NCBI RefSeq assembly: GCF_012184385.1
Contig: NZ_VSRL01000010.1
Span: forward strand, 1 to 64,000
Source of the DNA: Lentzea indica
GTDB taxonomy: Bacteria > Actinomycetota > Actinomycetes > Mycobacteriales > Pseudonocardiaceae
Length of the DNA stretch: 64,000 nt
Reading direction: 5' to 3'
In this document: positions 54,901-62,973 of the stretch, in pieces
How the letters are laid out: every line of letters starts with the position of its first letter
Numbering within the stretch: the stretch's first letter is position 1
Program-made: the position numbers and the translations under genes
Notes under the pieces: model-generated
What the model saw: the letters and a program-made list of their open reading frames with translations, nothing else
Told to the model about the DNA's origin: nothing
Databases searched by the model: none

Positions 54901-54990
54901 GGCGAACGATTTCTCCAGTGCGGAAGAATCATGGTCTATGAACGCAAAAGAGCTGGTCACGCGCATCCGGACGGAGCTGCACCCCGGTGA
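42925..54990 (+). CDS. Type I PKS, 3' part: end of module 2, modules 3 and 4, KS and truncated AT of module 5
   Basis: This frame has no start of its own; it continues the gene from 38,918. Module 2 ends with KR (LDD, B-type) and ACP (Ser246). Module 3: KS (Cys475), AT with GHSQGE (Ser912) and YASH (1013), hence methylmalonyl-CoA, active DH (His1216), KR with a one-residue shorter GAGGLG motif (about 1587) but intact Ser/Tyr and LDD, ACP (Ser1871). Module 4: KS (Cys2096), AT with GHSQGE (Ser2538) and VASH (about 2636), probably methylmalonyl-CoA, dimerisation element (DPVDAEFW), A-type KR (no LDD, SWGSGGQ), ACP (Ser3327). Module 5: KS (Cys3548), AT with GHSIGE (Ser3966), malonyl-type. Homology stops at about residue 3982 (base 54,870). 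The last 40 residues are unrelated, Cys/Arg-rich, and overlap the next gene by 53 bases. No ACP or docking domain follows, so the protein is truncated. Confidence 0.93.
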   Translation: MIVEACDVSDRAAVADLLARHEVRAVVHTAGVLDDGVVESLTPDRVDTVLRPKVDAAWHLHELTSDLDAFVVFSSVAGTIGTAGQGNYAAANAFLDALMEHRRVNGLPGTSLAWGPWIAGMLSGADAERLARTGIPGITVEQGVELFDAATGAGNAVPVRLDLPVLRGRGDVPPMLRGLIKTRPRRVVAGSDTAVSLTARLAALDETARREALLDLVRGQVAAVLGHAGTGEIDPGRAFQSLGFDSLTAVELRNQLTAFTGLRLPATLIFDYPNAGVLAGYLRDELFGSDKVVPSAEVRSAVSDDPIVIVGMACRYPGGVSSPEDLWRLVVDGADAVTGFPSNRGWDVDSLYHPDPDHIGTSYTRSGGFLHDAPLFDPAFFGMSPREALATDSQQRLLLETAWESLERAGIDPVSLRGSATGVFAGVMYTDYSVVISGSEFEGYQSMGSAGTFASGRVSYTFGFEGPAVTVDTACSSSLVALHLAAQALRNGECSLALAGGVTVMSTPSTFVEFSRQRGLSADGRCKSFAESADGVGWSEGVGLLVLERQSDALRNGHTILAVVRGSAINQDGASNGLTAPNGPSQQRVIRSALASAGLSVSDVDVVEAHGTGTTLGDPIEAQALLATYGQDRSEPLLLGSIKSNIGHSQAAAGVASVIKMVQALHHGVLPRTLHVTEPSSHVDWETGAVELLTSTRQWPGVSRPRRAGVSSFGVSGTNAHVILEAPELSDLPEMIGMGTSVSPGGGPNRIDTAGSVPAEGVPWLVSAKSAEALEAQVGRIRNVDADPVDVGFTLAARAAFDNRAVVIGDDVVTGQVTAAGKTVFVFPGQGSQWVGMGRELLATNEVFARRIAECDAALRPFVSWSLIEVLTDELPLDQVDVVQPVLWAVMVSLAEVWRSYGVEPQAVVGHSQGEIAAAVVAGALSLEDGARVVALRSQAVDEALSRQGGMLSVSLPVDEVRPWIARFEDRVAVAAVNGPRATVVAGEVEALAEIVLECETQSVRARMIAVDYASHTPQVEAIRGRVLDDLAGIEPRTSVIPLYSTVTGEPIDTEIMDAGYWFTNLRQTVEFQNATSALLRDGFRFFVEPSAHPVLTFGVEQTVESHDTEAVVLGTLRRNEGGRRQLLTALAQAHVGGLNVKWDFRGGKLIDLPTYAFQRQRFWPAGQVRAGDPSGLGLSAVEHPLLGAAVSVAGGEDVLFTSRLSARSRPWLADHAVSGTVLLPGTAFVELAVKAGDEVGCEKLDELTISAPLVLDGSVQLQVAVRAEDASGRRPVVIYSRTDDDAPWTEHASGTLSTGSAASAFDATAWPPSAESVDVEGAYERFADMGFEYGPAFQGLRAVWRDGDDVYAEVTTSQDTAGFGLHPALLDSALHAALLAKDGAGLPFSWEGVSLHATGATELRVRLRSNGDAMEIALADTTGQPVATVESLVVRPVALPRNEVDRDSLFRIEWTPVALPSDAAEGVVVEHVVGDGNVIESVRALTTRVLAKLQEWISTGRTERLAFVTREGDLAGQAVWGLVRSAQTEHPGRFVLADIDDDAVLPQALAVGEPQVRVRQGQLLVPRLARAAAVQEVTWESPVLITGAGGLGGVIAQHLVAEHGVTELILASRSGQKPDWEVDATVKVVKCDVSDRKALQRLLKKHTMKSVVHTAGVLDDGVIESLTPEQFDTVLRPKVDAAWHLHELLPDARMVFFSSAAGILGGAGQGNYAAGNAFLDALAEHQGNAVSLAWGTWEATVGLTGSLTDADRERLVRAGMPPITPLQGTALFDAALATGEAVLLPARLDLATLRAQGDVPSLLRGLIRTRARRAVAGSEAATGLAATLRPLGDTERLDALLDLIRAQVSAVLALESFDAGRAFRDLGFDSLTAVDLRNRLTAVTGLRLPATLVFDYPTAHVLATFLRDELFGADGGDAVATRTVSDDDPIVVVGMACRFPGGVTTPEELWQLVLDGTDAISEFPSDRGWDLGTLFSGNDIGTSATRLGGFLHDAGEFDPAFFGMSPREALATDSQQRLLLETAWEAFERAGIDPVSLRGSDTGVFAGVMYNDYAQLLGGEFEGHHGTGSSPSVASGRVSYVLGLEGPAVTIDTACSSSLVAMHLAAQSLRTGESSLALAGGVAVMSTPATFIEISRQRGVSSDGRCKAFSEGADGTGFSEGVGLVVLERQSDAVRNGHNVLAVLKGTAVNQDGASNGLTAPNGPSQQRVIRAALASAGLAPTDVDAVEAHGTGTSLGDPIEAQALLAVYGQERDEPLYLGSIKSNIGHTQSAAGVAGVIKMIMALQNGVLPQTLHVSAPSSHIEWDAGAVELLTSSRDWPSVSRPRRAGVSSFGISGTNAHVILEAPKLSDLPEMIGMGTSVSPGGGPNGIDAAGIDAAGSIPLAVSAKSAASLRAQVERIKALVDGGQDPMDVGFSLAARSRFEHRAVIVGDEVVEGHAVEAGPGPVFVFPGQGSQWHGMAVELLDEDETFARWMAEADRAIADHVGWSVIEVLRGEAELLDRIEILQPALFAIMISLAQTWRENGVEPAAVVGHSQGEIAAAYIAGALTLEQAARIVVKRSQLFADELVGNGAVASIALPATEVEKLLPEELAIAGVNSPHACTVAGAVPALEKFVASCVAKDIRARVIGSTVASHCAQVDRLRDQILDLFADITPQTGSVLFYSTVTAERMDTAGLDAEYWFQNARRPVSFAAVVEKLVRDGHRVLIESSAHPVLMLPAQQTAEAVGTEIVAIGSLRRDQGDKRRLTTSLAEAWVAGLDVRWQYAGGKGTLLPTYPFDHQRFWPEPLVKDTSDPVDAEFWELVDNGGLEDIGVERGVAQTLAQWRNRRRSESTMDTWRYRDQWTPVTVTGSPTGTWLVVTSGAEAQDVINALDAAHLDVDERISRADLVERLPETVGGVIAMTGLQATITLVQALAEAGVNAPIWAVTRNAVAVGAEEVDPAQTAIWGLGRVAALDLPRRWGGLIDLPPRLEGKAAQRFAAVLTGSEDQVAIRDNGVFARRLVRTNAHHSPEFQASGTVLITGGTGALGGHVARWMAEAGAEHLVLTSRRGLDAPGAAELKAELEKTTRVTIAACDAADRDALESLLDRIDDLTTVVHAAGIGTGDAPIDELRYSDVTALLDTKITAARHLHELAPQARFILFSSGAASWGSGGQPAYGAANAYLDGLAHLRRSQGLQATSIAWGAWAEAGMAADHGMYETLNRIGIGSMPPELAMKVLRQAVADDQTQLTVTNIDWAKFAPSFTAERPSPLLTGIPEVRAALASDEVVEESELKQRLVKLTEAERDRALLDLVRAEAAKTLGYAESDQVPVGRAFRELGFDSVTAVEMRNRLKTATGLALPATLVFDHPTATTLARHLRDELFGGAQQIEVRAATIATDDPIAIVGIGCRYPGGVTTPEALWDLVFEGRDVISRFPADRGWDLERLASSTFEGGFLDAVADFDAGFFGISPREAVVMDPQQRLLLETSWEALERAGIDPTSLKGSLTGVFVGTTGQDYESLLNRSLEETGPYATTAFSASVLSGRISYLLGLEGPAVTIDTACSSSLVAMHWAAHALRNGECDLALAGGVAVMTTPNAYSAFTAAGGLAPDGRCKAFAEAADGTGWSEGAGVVLLERLSDARRNGHEVLAILRGSAINQDGASNGLTAPNGPSQQRVIRQALANAGLSPSEVDAVEAHGTGTTLGDPIEAQAVLATYGQDRETPLLLGSIKSNLGHPQSAGGVAGVIKMVQALRHGVLPQTLHVDAPSSNVEWQTGNVELLTSRRDWPVNDHPRRAGVSSFGVSGTNAHVIIEEAPPFAVADPEVTATAAVVPLVVSGRSEEALADQLVRLGDVDASQLDLAYSLAVSRSSFEHRVVLVDGVKIARGEVAERDLALLFTGQGSQRLGMGRDLYERFPVFADALDAVLAHLDPALRSIMWGEDAEALNQTGNAQPAIFALEVALYRLAESFGIKADRLAGHSIGEIAAAHVAGVFSHEETSCPQARWCGERFLQCGRIMVYERKRAGHAHPDGAAPR
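45106..45168 (+). repeat. KS-AT linker hairpin repeat, copy 5
   Basis: Identical to copy 1 through the whole core; the stem CCCCC-GGA-GGGGG is intact. It lies between a KS and a methylmalonyl-type AT, while copy 1 lies before a malonyl-type AT, so the repeat is not tied to one AT type. Confidence 0.75.
49968..50031 (+). repeat. KS-AT linker hairpin repeat, copy 6
   Basis: Differs from copy 1 only at the start (GAAACTGTC for GAATTGTC). It is followed by a short in-frame duplication: GGGATCGATGCAGC-like units repeated twice at about 50,036-50,066, giving [11 protein letters not shown] in the protein. Confidence 0.75.
54875..54896. other. Perfect inverted repeat at the PKS truncation point
   Basis: A 9-bp stem (CATCGTGCC at 54,875-54,883 with GGCACGATG at 54,888-54,896) encloses a CGCA loop. 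It begins a few bases after PKS homology ends and lies 42 bases upstream of the next gene. It may be an operator or hairpin belonging to that gene, or a feature linked to the rearrangement. Confidence 0.6.
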
Positions 54991-55579
54991 GCACGACAAC
55001 CTCGTGGTCAAGCTGATCGAAACGGGCCAAGCGCCACGCGCCGTGATCGCGACGTTCGCCGCGGAAGAGAACCACATCGTGTCGTCGGACTGGCGAACAT
55101 TCCTGGCGCTCGCGGCGAAGGCGGAGGAGCCGAACGCACGGGCGTTCTTCACGTTGCTGGCGGGCGGCGAGGAGCTGGTGCTGCCGATGCTCGAGCCGCT
55201 CGCGAACGCCGCGGGCATGTCGTCGAAGGACTTCCACAGCTACGAGCCGTACCCCGGCTGCCAGGCCTACCCGGCGTACCAGGCGTGGATGGCGATGAAC
55301 GGCGAGCCGACCGACGTGATCCTCGCGATCCTGGCGAACTTCACCGCGTGGGGCGGTTACTGCGCCCGCATGGCCAAGGGGCTGCGCGAGCACTACGGGT
55401 TCAGCGACGAAGCGTGCGCGTTCGTGGACTTCTTCGCCACGCCCGCGCCGCAGCTGGAGGAACGGGCGATCGCGGCCGTGCAGGCGGCGCTGGACGCAGG
55501 GTGGCAGCCGAAGCACGCGTGGCGCTACGGCCGCCTGCTGCAGGCCTACGAGCTCCAGTTCTGGTCCACGCTGGCCTGA
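54938..55579 (+). CDS. TenA/PqqC-like (heme-oxygenase fold) protein of unknown function
   Basis: The 213-residue protein is all-helical by appearance, with no signal peptide or membrane segment. The segments [47 protein letters not shown] and [16 protein letters not shown] fit the TenA/PqqC fold, which includes thiaminase II, PqqC and diiron oxidases. It has several His and Glu residues that could bind metal, but the TenA active-site Cys pattern is not evident, so I do not assign a reaction. The frame is open upstream into the truncated PKS (to 54,854), but [14 protein letters not shown] at 54,938 looks like a true N-terminus. It is the first gene outside the cluster. Confidence 0.75.
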   Translation: MNAKELVTRIRTELHPGEHDNLVVKLIETGQAPRAVIATFAAEENHIVSSDWRTFLALAAKAEEPNARAFFTLLAGGEELVLPMLEPLANAAGMSSKDFHSYEPYPGCQAYPAYQAWMAMNGEPTDVILAILANFTAWGGYCARMAKGLREHYGFSDEACAFVDFFATPAPQLEERAIAAVQAALDAGWQPKHAWRYGRLLQAYELQFWSTLA

Positions 55580-55644
55580 ACGTGACCTGGAAATGGGTAG
55601 CAGTACTCATGACAGCCCGAGTGTGACGCAGGACTCTCGGGATC

Positions 55645-55941
55645 ATGACTTCTCCCACGCCCACGCACACCCCGACGACCGCTGCCTTCTACGTGCAGGC
55701 GGTCCTCTCGTTCGGACTCTCGCTGACCGCCGTCGGTATCGGAGTCGTGTTCCTGCCCGTTGACGGATGGGTGCGCGCGTTCCTCGGAATCGCGATGCTC
55801 TACACGGTCACCTCGGCGTTCACGCTGGCCAAGGTGCTCAGGGATCGGCAGGAGGACACCTACATAACAAGCCGGGTGGACAGAGCCCGGCTGGACAAGC
55901 TGCTGACCGAACACGACCCCTTCAAGCTCGACGTGCCCTGA
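55645..55941 (+). CDS. YiaA/YiaB-family two-helix membrane protein
   Basis: The 98-residue protein has a Thr/Pro-rich N-terminus, then two membrane helices (about 15-36 and 43-61: FYVQAVLSFGLSLTAVGIGV and FLGIAMLYTVTSAFTLAK), and a charged cytoplasmic tail with RDRQEDTYITSRVDRARLDK. This matches the YiaA/YiaB-type inner-membrane family, whose function is not established. It follows the TenA-like gene by 65 bp and ends at a strong terminator. No link with the PKS. Confidence 0.82.
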   Translation: MTSPTPTHTPTTAAFYVQAVLSFGLSLTAVGIGVVFLPVDGWVRAFLGIAMLYTVTSAFTLAKVLRDRQEDTYITSRVDRARLDKLLTEHDPFKLDVP

Positions 55942-55950
55942 CGTGAGGTG

Positions 55951-55990
55951 GCGAGTGGTTGTGGTCGCCGGAACGACCACAACCACTCGC
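55951..55990. terminator. Bidirectional terminator hairpin between YiaA-like and chitinase genes
   Basis: A perfect 17-bp stem (55,951-55,967 with 55,974-55,990) encloses a 6-base CCGGAA loop. It lies between two convergent genes, 9 bases after one stop and 7 bases before the other. Confidence 0.85.
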
Positions 55991-55997
55991 GACTCCC

Positions 55998-57479
55998 TTA
56001 CCTGGGCAGGTAGGCCCGGTGGGCCTTGGAGAACTCGTAGTTGTTGAACTTGTCCCAGTTGATCGACCACGTCATGAGGCCGCGCAGGTTCGGGTACACG
56101 CCCTTCGGCTTGTAGCTGCCGCAGCTCGTGCCCTTCGTCAGGCAGTTCAACGCGGTGTGGACGTCCGCGACGGACGTGAACCCGTTGCCGGCCGGAACCG
56201 CGGCCGGCAGGCCGATCGCGACCTGTTCCTGCCGCAACGGCGCGAAGACCTTCGACGTGTCACCGCGCACCGGGAACCCGGCGAGCACCATGTCGGCCAT
56301 CGCGATGTGGAAGTCCGAGCCGCCCATGAAGTGGTACTGGTTGTCCAGGCCCATCACCGGTCCCGAGTTGTAGTGCTGAACGTGCAGCAACGTCAGGTCG
56401 TTGCGCATCGCCTCGATCACCGGCAGGTACGCGCCGGTGCGGGCGTCGCCGCCGCCCGCGCCGCCGTAGAACTGGTAGCCGACCTGCACGAAGAACGTCT
56501 CCGGCGCCATCGTGAGCACGAAGTTCGCGCCGTAGCGGGACTTCAGCGACCGCAGCGCGGAGATCAGGTTCACGACCACCGGCGTGGTCGGGTTCCTGAA
56601 GTCGACGTCACCGGAGTTCAACGACAGCGAGTGGCCCTCGAAGTCCACGTCGAGACCGTTCAGGCCGTACTTGTCGATGATCGCGCCGACCGATCGCACG
56701 AACGCGTCACGTGCCGCCGTGGTCTCGAGCCGCACCTGGCCGTTCTGACCGCCGATGGAGATCAGCACCTTCTTGCCCTTTTGCTGCTGGGCCCGGATGC
56801 CGGCGATGAACTCGGCCTCGGACTCGACGTTCGGACACTCGGCGACCGGGCACTGGCTGAACCGCAGCTCACCGCTCGTCGCGCTGGTTGGCTCGGCGAA
56901 CGAGAGGTTGATGACGTCCCACTCGTCCGGCACGTCGCGCATGCGGATGTAGCCGGAGCCGTTGGCGAAGCTGGCGTGCAGGTAGCCGACGAGCACCTTG
57001 CGCGGGAGGCTGCCCGTCGGTGGCGGGCCAGTCGTTGTTGTCGTTGTCGTGGTTGTGGTGGTGGTCCTCGTGGTCGTGGTCGGCGGGTTGCCTCCGCCCG
57101 CACAGGCCGCGCCGTTGATCGTGCAGTTCGCCGGGTCGGCGGTGCCGCCGGCGTTGTAGCCGAACGTGACGCTGGCGCCGGGAGCGACAGAGCCGTTGTA
57201 CTCGCGGTTGACGAACGCGTAGTGGTTGCCGCTCTTGGTGAGCAGCGAGTCCCAGTAGGCACCGACGGACGTCGACGCGGGGTAGTCGAACTCGACCTTC
57301 CAGGAGCTGATGGGCGCGCTGGTCTCGTTCTTGATCGTCACCGTCGCGGTGTACCCGGTGTCCCAGGACTGCTTGGAGAACGTCGCCGTGACTCCGGCGG
57401 CGCTGGCAGGGGCGAGGCTCACGATCACGGTGCCGAGCACCAGTGCGGCCACCGCGGATATTCGAGCGAACAACAGCAT
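55998..57479 (-). CDS. Secreted GH18 chitinase with N-terminal cellulose/chitin-binding module
   Basis: The 493-residue protein hydrolyses chitin outside the cell. It has a signal peptide (about 1-28, ending in an ASA-type site before GVTATFSK), a family 2 carbohydrate-binding module (about 28-125, SWDTGYTATVTI, Trp-containing), a linker of nearly pure Thr (about 130-155), and a GH18 domain. The catalytic motif is NGLDVDFEG, in which the first Asp of DGxDxDxE is Asn but the acid/base Glu is kept, plus LISIGGQNG for the substrate-binding strand and LMTWSINWD near the end. The ATG at 57,479 is chosen because GGATGGAG lies 7 bases upstream. A DasR-like site lies 48 bases upstream. Typical soil-actinomycete chitinase; not part of the cluster. 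Confidence 0.93.
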   Translation of the reverse strand: MLLFARISAVAALVLGTVIVSLAPASAAGVTATFSKQSWDTGYTATVTIKNETSAPISSWKVEFDYPASTSVGAYWDSLLTKSGNHYAFVNREYNGSVAPGASVTFGYNAGGTADPANCTINGAACAGGGNPPTTTTRTTTTTTTTTTTTGPPPTGSLPRKVLVGYLHASFANGSGYIRMRDVPDEWDVINLSFAEPTSATSGELRFSQCPVAECPNVESEAEFIAGIRAQQQKGKKVLISIGGQNGQVRLETTAARDAFVRSVGAIIDKYGLNGLDVDFEGHSLSLNSGDVDFRNPTTPVVVNLISALRSLKSRYGANFVLTMAPETFFVQVGYQFYGGAGGGDARTGAYLPVIEAMRNDLTLLHVQHYNSGPVMGLDNQYHFMGGSDFHIAMADMVLAGFPVRGDTSKVFAPLRQEQVAIGLPAAVPAGNGFTSVADVHTALNCLTKGTSCGSYKPKGVYPNLRGLMTWSINWDKFNNYEFSKAHRAYLPR

Positions 57480-57526
57480 GGCTGCTCCATCCCTCACGCG
57501 TTGGCGGCCGGCAGGGGTCAACCCGA

Positions 57527-57542
57527 ATTGGACTAGACCATC
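57527..57542. promoter_or_regulatory. DasR-responsive-element-like site upstream of the chitinase gene
   Basis: ATTGGACTAGACCATC matches the dre consensus ACTGGTCTAGACCACT at 12 of 16 positions, including CTAGACCA. A second partial site, GGTTCTAGACTGACC, starts at 57,557. Chitinase genes are classical DasR targets in streptomycetes, so control by N-acetylglucosamine metabolites is likely. Confidence 0.5.
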
Positions 57543-57575
57543 TACCTCCGAGTCAAGGTTCTAGACTGACCAGTC

Positions 57576-58340
57576 GTGCCCCGTGCTCGTGCCGCCGACG
57601 GAACCACCCTCTTCTATTCGGTCGACGGCTCCGGCCCTCCCCTGCTGCTGATCGCGGGCCAGTCGAACTCGTCGCGGTGGTGGACGCAGGTGCGCCCGGA
57701 GTTCGCGACGGCGTTCACGACGATCGTCACCGACCACCGCGGGACCGGTTCCAGCGACAAGCCCGACTGCCCGTACAGCACGCCACTCTTCGCGTCGGAC
57801 TGCATCGCGATCCTCGACGACGCCGGTGTCGGCAAGGCCCACGTCTACGGCACGTCGATGGGCGGCCGGATCGCGCAGTGGATCGCGGCCTCGCACGGCG
57901 ACCGCGTCGAACGGCTGGTGCTGGGCTGCACCTCCCCCGGCGGGCCGCACGCGATCGAGCGCAGCGCCGAGGTGCGCAGGTCGTTGGCGCAGGTCGATCC
58001 GATGAAGGCACGCAAGGCGCTGGAAGACCTGATGTACACGCCGTCGTACCGCGGGCCGTTCAACACGCTCGGCGACCCTCAGATGCCGCCGCACGCCCGC
58101 AAGCGGCACCTGTTCGCGAGCGCCGAGCACGACGCGTGGGACGTGCTGCCGTCGATCACCGCGCCGACTCTGGTGGTGCACGGAACCGACGACATCTTCA
58201 ATCCGACGGCCAACGCTCCGTTGATCACTGAGCGAATTCCCGGCGCGCGGATGCACCTCATCGAGGGCGCGCGGCACGGTTACTTCGAGGAGTTCCGCGA
58301 GATCGCGACACCGCTGGTGATGGACTTCCTCAGCCCGTGA
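57576..58340 (+). CDS. Alpha/beta hydrolase
   Basis: The 254-residue protein is a single alpha/beta-hydrolase domain, read from a GTG. It has the oxyanion region LLLIAGQSNSS, the nucleophile elbow GTSMGG (Ser about 92), the acid in HGTDDIFNP (Asp about 207) and the His in EGARHGYF (about 233). The lid region is short. Related enzymes are esterases, lipases or the 3-oxoadipate enol-lactonase type; the substrate is unknown. It is divergent from the chitinase and ends with 11 bases overlapping the convergent MpaB-like gene. Confidence 0.88.
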   Translation: MPRARAADGTTLFYSVDGSGPPLLLIAGQSNSSRWWTQVRPEFATAFTTIVTDHRGTGSSDKPDCPYSTPLFASDCIAILDDAGVGKAHVYGTSMGGRIAQWIAASHGDRVERLVLGCTSPGGPHAIERSAEVRRSLAQVDPMKARKALEDLMYTPSYRGPFNTLGDPQMPPHARKRHLFASAEHDAWDVLPSITAPTLVVHGTDDIFNPTANAPLITERIPGARMHLIEGARHGYFEEFREIATPLVMDFLSP

Positions 58341-59160
58341 CCCACCTCAGCCCGCGCATCAACGCGTGGCCCGCGAGCCGCACGCCGGTGGCCTCGGCGA
58401 TCGGCAGGTAGGGCAGCCGGAGCGGAATCCTCGCCCACACGGGCAGGCTGGCGACGGCGGTGGCGCTGAGGATCGCGTACGGACCCTTCGCGAGCAACGG
58501 CAGTGGCGCCTTGAGCAGCAGGAACCTCGCCGCTTCCCTGGCCTCGTGGGTGCCTTTGAGCTCGGGGCGGTAGGAGTGGAGCCGCGCTTGGAGCTCGGCG
58601 GTCGTCCGCGGCGGATCCGGGATGCCCATCGCATCCGCGATGACCGCCATGTCGGCGACGTACCCGTCGTAGTCGTCGAGCGGCTTCTCGCCGTACTTCT
58701 GGTGGCAGCGCAGGAAGCTGTCGACCTCGGCCACGTGCACCCAGGTCAGCAGGTGCGGGTCGTCGGCGCGGTACTGGCGGCCGTCCGGCGCGGTGCCGTG
58801 GATGTGTTCGTGCACGCGACCGAGTCGTGCGATTGCTTTGTGCGCGTCCTTGACCGTGCCGTAGGTGGTGACGCCGACGAAGAGGCTCGTGCGTTGCAAC
58901 CGGCCCCACGGATCGGTGCGGTAGTCGGAGTGCTGCGCGACCGCGGCCATCGCCAGCGGGTGCAACGACTGCAGCAGCAACGCCCTCAGCCCGCCGATGA
59001 ACATGGCGTGATCGGCGTGGACGTGCCGGATCGGGCGGTCGTCGGCGAACATGCGCGGGCCGGGCGCCTCGTGGATCCGCCGCGCGTGCTTCTCACGCTC
59101 GGGACCCGCGACCCGCTCGAAGAGACTTTCGGTCAGCTGACGCCGCAGTGCCTCCAGCAT
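58330..59160 (-). CDS. MpaB-family (DUF2236) oxygenase-like protein
   Basis: The 276-residue helical protein shows the DUF2236 pattern: HADHAMFIGGLRALLLQSLHP near 55-75, then RTSLFVGVTTYGT, and the pair DDPHLLTWVHVAEVDSF near 135-150. The family includes the heme-dependent latex-clearing protein Lcp and MpaB; conserved His, Arg and the hydrophobic core may hold a heme. The true substrate is unknown. ATG at 59,160 is chosen since upstream in-frame residues are not family-like. The gene lies 7 bp after the ankyrin gene and should be co-transcribed with it. Confidence 0.82.
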   Translation of the reverse strand: MLEALRRQLTESLFERVAGPEREKHARRIHEAPGPRMFADDRPIRHVHADHAMFIGGLRALLLQSLHPLAMAAVAQHSDYRTDPWGRLQRTSLFVGVTTYGTVKDAHKAIARLGRVHEHIHGTAPDGRQYRADDPHLLTWVHVAEVDSFLRCHQKYGEKPLDDYDGYVADMAVIADAMGIPDPPRTTAELQARLHSYRPELKGTHEAREAARFLLLKAPLPLLAKGPYAILSATAVASLPVWARIPLRLPYLPIAEATGVRLAGHALMRGLRWVTG

Positions 59161-59167
59161 CCACCCA

Positions 59168-59938
59168 TCATGCGTTCCAGTAGTCGCGTTCCGGAAGACG
59201 CAGCCACAGATCGGGCCTGCGGAAAGCGCGGTCGTCCGCGAGCCGCAGCCCCGCGTACGCGCAGCAGAACGCCACCGGCTCGTCCAGGTACAGGTGGGCC
59301 AGCAGCACGTCCAGCGCGGTCTCCTGCTCGTCGACGCCGCCGCCGGGATGCAGGTCCCACTCGACGGTCTCACCGTCGCGGTGAACGCTGCCCTGGTTGC
59401 CGCTCTTCGGGTTGGCGTACATGCCGTACGCGACAGTGCCTGCCGACAACCGGTCGAGCACGCCCGGCATCGACGCGCTGAAGCCCCACGGCTGCACCAG
59501 CACGCACCCGCCAGGCACCGTCGTCACCCCGATCGTGCCTTCGGCATCGTCTCCGAACGGGTCTTCCCACCAGCCCTGAACCTGCTCTTCGGTCACCTCG
59601 ACGGAGTCCGCTTCCAGCCTGCGCAACGCCGTCTCCGCGTCGACGCCCGCGACGCACGCCAGGCTGAAGCCGTCGTCGTCGGGGAAGCCGCCGAGTGCCG
59701 CGACGAGCCGGTCGCGTTCTTCGACGGCGGCACGTTCCTCCGGAGTGAGCACCTCATCCGTCGGGAGAGGGTGCGCGGTCGTGAGGCTGAGGCGGGCAGG
59801 CGACCAGCCGTGCATCATCGGGCGCAACGGATCCGCACCGGCGGCGAGCAGTGCCTCGACCTCGTCGAACTGCCTTTCGTGCACGGCGTTCCACAACGCC
59901 GTACGGCCTTCGTCCATCGCGTCGATGTCTGTCCCCAT
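59168..59938 (-). CDS. Ankyrin-repeat-containing hypothetical protein
   Basis: The 256-residue acidic, soluble protein begins with an ankyrin-like unit (about 10-40: ALWNAVHERQFDEVEALLAA, GADPLRPM). The rest (about 90-256) is a globular domain rich in Trp and Asp: GGCVLVQPWGFSASMPG, GTVAYGMYANPKSGNQGS and ETALDVLLAHLYLDEPVAF. Ankyrin units mediate protein contact; the function of this domain is unknown. It is followed by the MpaB-like gene and preceded by a terminator hairpin, so it probably has its own promoter in or near the hairpin region. Confidence 0.78.
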   Translation of the reverse strand: MGTDIDAMDEGRTALWNAVHERQFDEVEALLAAGADPLRPMMHGWSPARLSLTTAHPLPTDEVLTPEERAAVEERDRLVAALGGFPDDDGFSLACVAGVDAETALRRLEADSVEVTEEQVQGWWEDPFGDDAEGTIGVTTVPGGCVLVQPWGFSASMPGVLDRLSAGTVAYGMYANPKSGNQGSVHRDGETVEWDLHPGGGVDEQETALDVLLAHLYLDEPVAFCCAYAGLRLADDRAFRRPDLWLRLPERDYWNA

Positions 59939-59939
59939 G

Positions 59940-59973
59940 GGAACGGCACCCTACCGAGGCAGGGTGCCGTTCC
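59940..59973. terminator. Terminator hairpin after the GH29 gene
   Basis: A perfect 13-bp stem (59,940-59,952 with 59,961-59,973) with an 8-base loop lies just after the end of the leftward GH29 gene (59,982) and before the start of the ankyrin gene (59,938). It separates the two transcripts. Confidence 0.75.
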
Positions 59974-59981
59974 ACGGGGTT

Positions 59982-62864
59982 TCAGGCGAGCGCGATCTGG
60001 TCCAGATCAGGAGCACCGGCGCTGTCGTTGCCGAACCTGATGGTGTTCGCGCCCGCGTTCAGCGTCACCGGGATCTCGGCCACGTACGGGGTGTTGTTGC
60101 CGACCCCGTTGAGCTTGACCTCGATCGGCGCACCCCCGTTCACCGTCACGAAGTACGAGCGCGGACCGTTCACCGTGTACTGGATGAACAGCTTGTAGGC
60201 ACCCGCTGCCGGCACGACGACGTTCGGGAACACGACGGCGGCCTCCGGGCTGCCGCCGATGTTGCGCACCTTCTCCGCGCCCGAGCACGACCCGCAGCCG
60301 GTCAGACCCGTGCTGCCGAACTGGTTCGCCGAGTCCTCGGCCTCGCGCACGAACACGCGGTCCGCGGGCCTGGTGCGCACCGGCACCGAACCCGACACCT
60401 TGCGATCGGAGCTCAGCAGCTGGAACGACGCGTTCACCGGGATGCTCACCGAGCCCACGTCCTGCCCGGCGGGCGAGGTCGCGGTCCAGGTGCCTTCCAG
60501 CAGGCCGGCCAGGCGCATCGACGTGCGCGTGGCAGGTGCGCCGGTCAACGTCCACCCCGTGGGCACCGCGGGTGCCAGCGACACGGAGTCGATCTGGTCG
60601 TCGGCGTCGAGGCGCAGCCGTGCGGTGATCTTCACGGACTGCTGACCCGGCGCGACCCATTGCACGCCATGGGGTTCGACGGTCAGCGTCGTCTTCGGCG
60701 TGTAGTTCGACGGCGGCAGCCCGCCGACCGAGATCCGGTCCAGGCCGAGCGACTTGCCCGTGCTGAACACCCGCACCGTGTTGCGGCCGGCGTTCAACGG
60801 CACCGCGACCGACGTCGGGTCGGGCACGTCCGCGCGATCCGCGGGCACCGCGACGGAAACCGGCGCACCGCCGTTCACCGACACCGAAACACTCGACGCG
60901 GAGGCAGACGTCAGGTCGAGCTGCAGACGGTAAGTACCAGCTGTGGCAACGGAAACATCGCGGTACGTCACCGCGTTGCGCTCACCGCCACCGAGCCCGG
61001 TCACCTGACGCGTGCCGGAACACGCCTTGCAGAACTCGCTGCGCACCGCACCCGACCGTGACGCGTCCTCCGCCTCCAGCGAACCGTCCCTGACCGACCG
61101 CGGATAGCTGTGGCCGACCCGGATCTCGTCGACCTTCAGTTCCTTGAAGTACACCGGAGCCTGCGGCCCGCCCCAGGTGTTGACCACGGTCAGCTTGAGC
61201 CACCTGGCGTTCTGCGAGCCGATGTCGATGAACTGCGTGCCACGCGCGGAAGGCAGGGCGCCGGTCCGCACGTGCCACCAGTTCCGGCCGTCGTCGGAAG
61301 CGGTGATCTGGTAGTCCTTGATGCGCGAGGAGTCCTCCGGCCTGCCGAACGACACGCGGGCGTGCGTGGGTGACGACTCGCGCTGGTTGATCGCGAGGAA
61401 CGCGGCCTCCTTGCGCCTGCCGAGGTCCAGCGAGATCGAGACGGGCTGGGCGGCGTTGGCGTCCCAGTAGGTCTCATAGCTGCCGTCGGTCAGGTTCGAG
61501 GCGGGGAAACCGGCCTCCGAGGACGTCGCCGACGCCTTGACGCCGGTGTAGAAGCCTTGCTGCCCAGCGGTTTCCACGGTGAACACGGTGTCGTACTCGT
61601 CCCACTTCGTGATGCCGTGGATCGTCAGGTGCCCCGCGGACTGCGAGAACCGCATCCGCTCGCCGGTCCGCAGATCGGTGACGCCCGTGACGCGGTAGCC
61701 GTTGTCCCGCAACCGGACGAAGTCAGCACGGGGACGAGTCACCACGTGCACGTACTGCTTGCCGGACTGGGGGTTGATGGTGATCACGCCGTGCGCGCCG
61801 TCGTTCCAGAACCCCGGCTGCATGCCGCCGTACAGGTATCCGGCGCCCTCGACGCCCTGGATCGACTCGCGGATCGGCGGCACCCACGACGCCATGAAGT
61901 TGTTGTACGCCTCCTGCTGCGCCGGCATTTTGCCGTTCACCATGGGCGTTTCCGCCATCAGCGACTTGATCGACGAGCCCGCGTTGGTGATGTACCGGCC
62001 GGTGTTCAGGCGCGTGTCCACGGCGTGGTTGCCGCCGTCGTACCACCAGTCGCCGGTGTTGGGGAGCTTGTAGCACGCCTCGGACAGGCGCGGCATCGGC
62101 GTGAACGTCGCCGCCGGGTAGTCGTAGGACGGGAACATGCCGGTCTTCTGCTCGTTCGAGACCGTGTCCATGATCGGCGTGTCCTCGTTGTTGTTGCTCA
62201 ACAACCAGGTGGGCCGGAGCTGCCGGATCTGCTCGTAGAGCTTGTTGCGCTCCCAGTACTCGTTGTCGTTGTCGATCCAGAAGCCGGCGAGGTCGTCGTA
62301 GTTCTTCATGACCTCGAAGAAGAGGTCGTAGCTGTACTTGCCGAAGCCCTCGCGCGTCGTGAGGTCGACCTGCTCGCCCTTGTGGTCGGAGTAGGCCTTC
62401 GAGTCGAGCATCTGCACGCCCTGCTCGCTGTGCCACTGCGGGTCGTCGGTCATGTAGAGGATGACCTTGACGCCCTTGGCGTTGCCCGCTTTGACGAGCT
62501 CACCGAGCAGGTCGCGCTGGGTGGCGCAGCTGCCGGGGATCTTCGACGGCCACGGGCGCGCGTAGCCGAGCCGGGAGTGGAACGTCGCCAGCACGACGTA
62601 GGAGGCACCGAGCTTGCGCGCCTCGTCGATCCAGTAGTCGGGCGTCCACCCGCCGGCGGTGACGTCGCGCTCCCACTCGGCGCAGTTGAGGTGTTTCGGG
62701 GCGGTGAACATGCCCCAGTGCAGGAAGAGGCCGGCTGTGGACTTGCGCAGCCACTCCTGTCTCGGGTGTTGCACTTCGGCCTGCGCCGGTGCCGACGCGG
62801 CCACGGTGATGAGACCAGCGAGCAACGCGGCCACGACGGCCGCGCAGAAACGTCGTAGAGCCAT
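59982..62864 (-). CDS. Secreted GH29 alpha-L-fucosidase-like protein with carbohydrate-binding modules
   Basis: The 960-residue exported protein has a signal peptide (about 1-29, VAASAPAQAEV). Residues about 35-430 are a GH29-type barrel: TAGLFLHWGMFTAPKHL near the start and GFWIDNDNEYWE with the likely nucleophile Asp. An F5/8-type C (CBM32) domain follows (about 455-600: SEAGFPASNLTDGSYETYW), then two CBM35/CBM6-like domains that each start with an EAED motif (about 615-735 and 850-960), separated by an immunoglobulin-like NEW3 domain (about 745-845). The protein likely removes fucose or a related sugar from extracellular glycans. The long frame to 62,933 adds residues before the signal peptide, so ATG at 62,864 is preferred. 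Exact substrate is uncertain. Confidence 0.86.
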   Translation of the reverse strand: MALRRFCAAVVAALLAGLITVAASAPAQAEVQHPRQEWLRKSTAGLFLHWGMFTAPKHLNCAEWERDVTAGGWTPDYWIDEARKLGASYVVLATFHSRLGYARPWPSKIPGSCATQRDLLGELVKAGNAKGVKVILYMTDDPQWHSEQGVQMLDSKAYSDHKGEQVDLTTREGFGKYSYDLFFEVMKNYDDLAGFWIDNDNEYWERNKLYEQIRQLRPTWLLSNNNEDTPIMDTVSNEQKTGMFPSYDYPAATFTPMPRLSEACYKLPNTGDWWYDGGNHAVDTRLNTGRYITNAGSSIKSLMAETPMVNGKMPAQQEAYNNFMASWVPPIRESIQGVEGAGYLYGGMQPGFWNDGAHGVITINPQSGKQYVHVVTRPRADFVRLRDNGYRVTGVTDLRTGERMRFSQSAGHLTIHGITKWDEYDTVFTVETAGQQGFYTGVKASATSSEAGFPASNLTDGSYETYWDANAAQPVSISLDLGRRKEAAFLAINQRESSPTHARVSFGRPEDSSRIKDYQITASDDGRNWWHVRTGALPSARGTQFIDIGSQNARWLKLTVVNTWGGPQAPVYFKELKVDEIRVGHSYPRSVRDGSLEAEDASRSGAVRSEFCKACSGTRQVTGLGGGERNAVTYRDVSVATAGTYRLQLDLTSASASSVSVSVNGGAPVSVAVPADRADVPDPTSVAVPLNAGRNTVRVFSTGKSLGLDRISVGGLPPSNYTPKTTLTVEPHGVQWVAPGQQSVKITARLRLDADDQIDSVSLAPAVPTGWTLTGAPATRTSMRLAGLLEGTWTATSPAGQDVGSVSIPVNASFQLLSSDRKVSGSVPVRTRPADRVFVREAEDSANQFGSTGLTGCGSCSGAEKVRNIGGSPEAAVVFPNVVVPAAGAYKLFIQYTVNGPRSYFVTVNGGAPIEVKLNGVGNNTPYVAEIPVTLNAGANTIRFGNDSAGAPDLDQIALA

Positions 62865-62904
62865 GACCCACGCTTTTCTCGTCGGGGCGGCGGCGAGAGA
62901 TCCG

Positions 62905-62933
62905 ATGATTACAACCGGAAGTACCGGGGTCAA
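62905..62933 (-). promoter_or_regulatory. Possible promoter of the GH29 gene
   Basis: On the minus strand TTGACC (62,933-62,928) and AATCAT (62,910-62,905) are separated by 17 bases and lie about 40 bases before the ATG at 62,864. The -10 element is weak. Confidence 0.35.
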
Positions 62934-62973
62934 GACTTTGTTACGCCCGAGTTGATCAGACTCATCCGATCTA

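Noticed and set aside
57010-57080. Simple-sequence repeat as possible microsatellite or regulatory site
   Set aside because: It encodes the Thr-rich linker between the binding module and the catalytic domain of the chitinase, which is usual for such enzymes.
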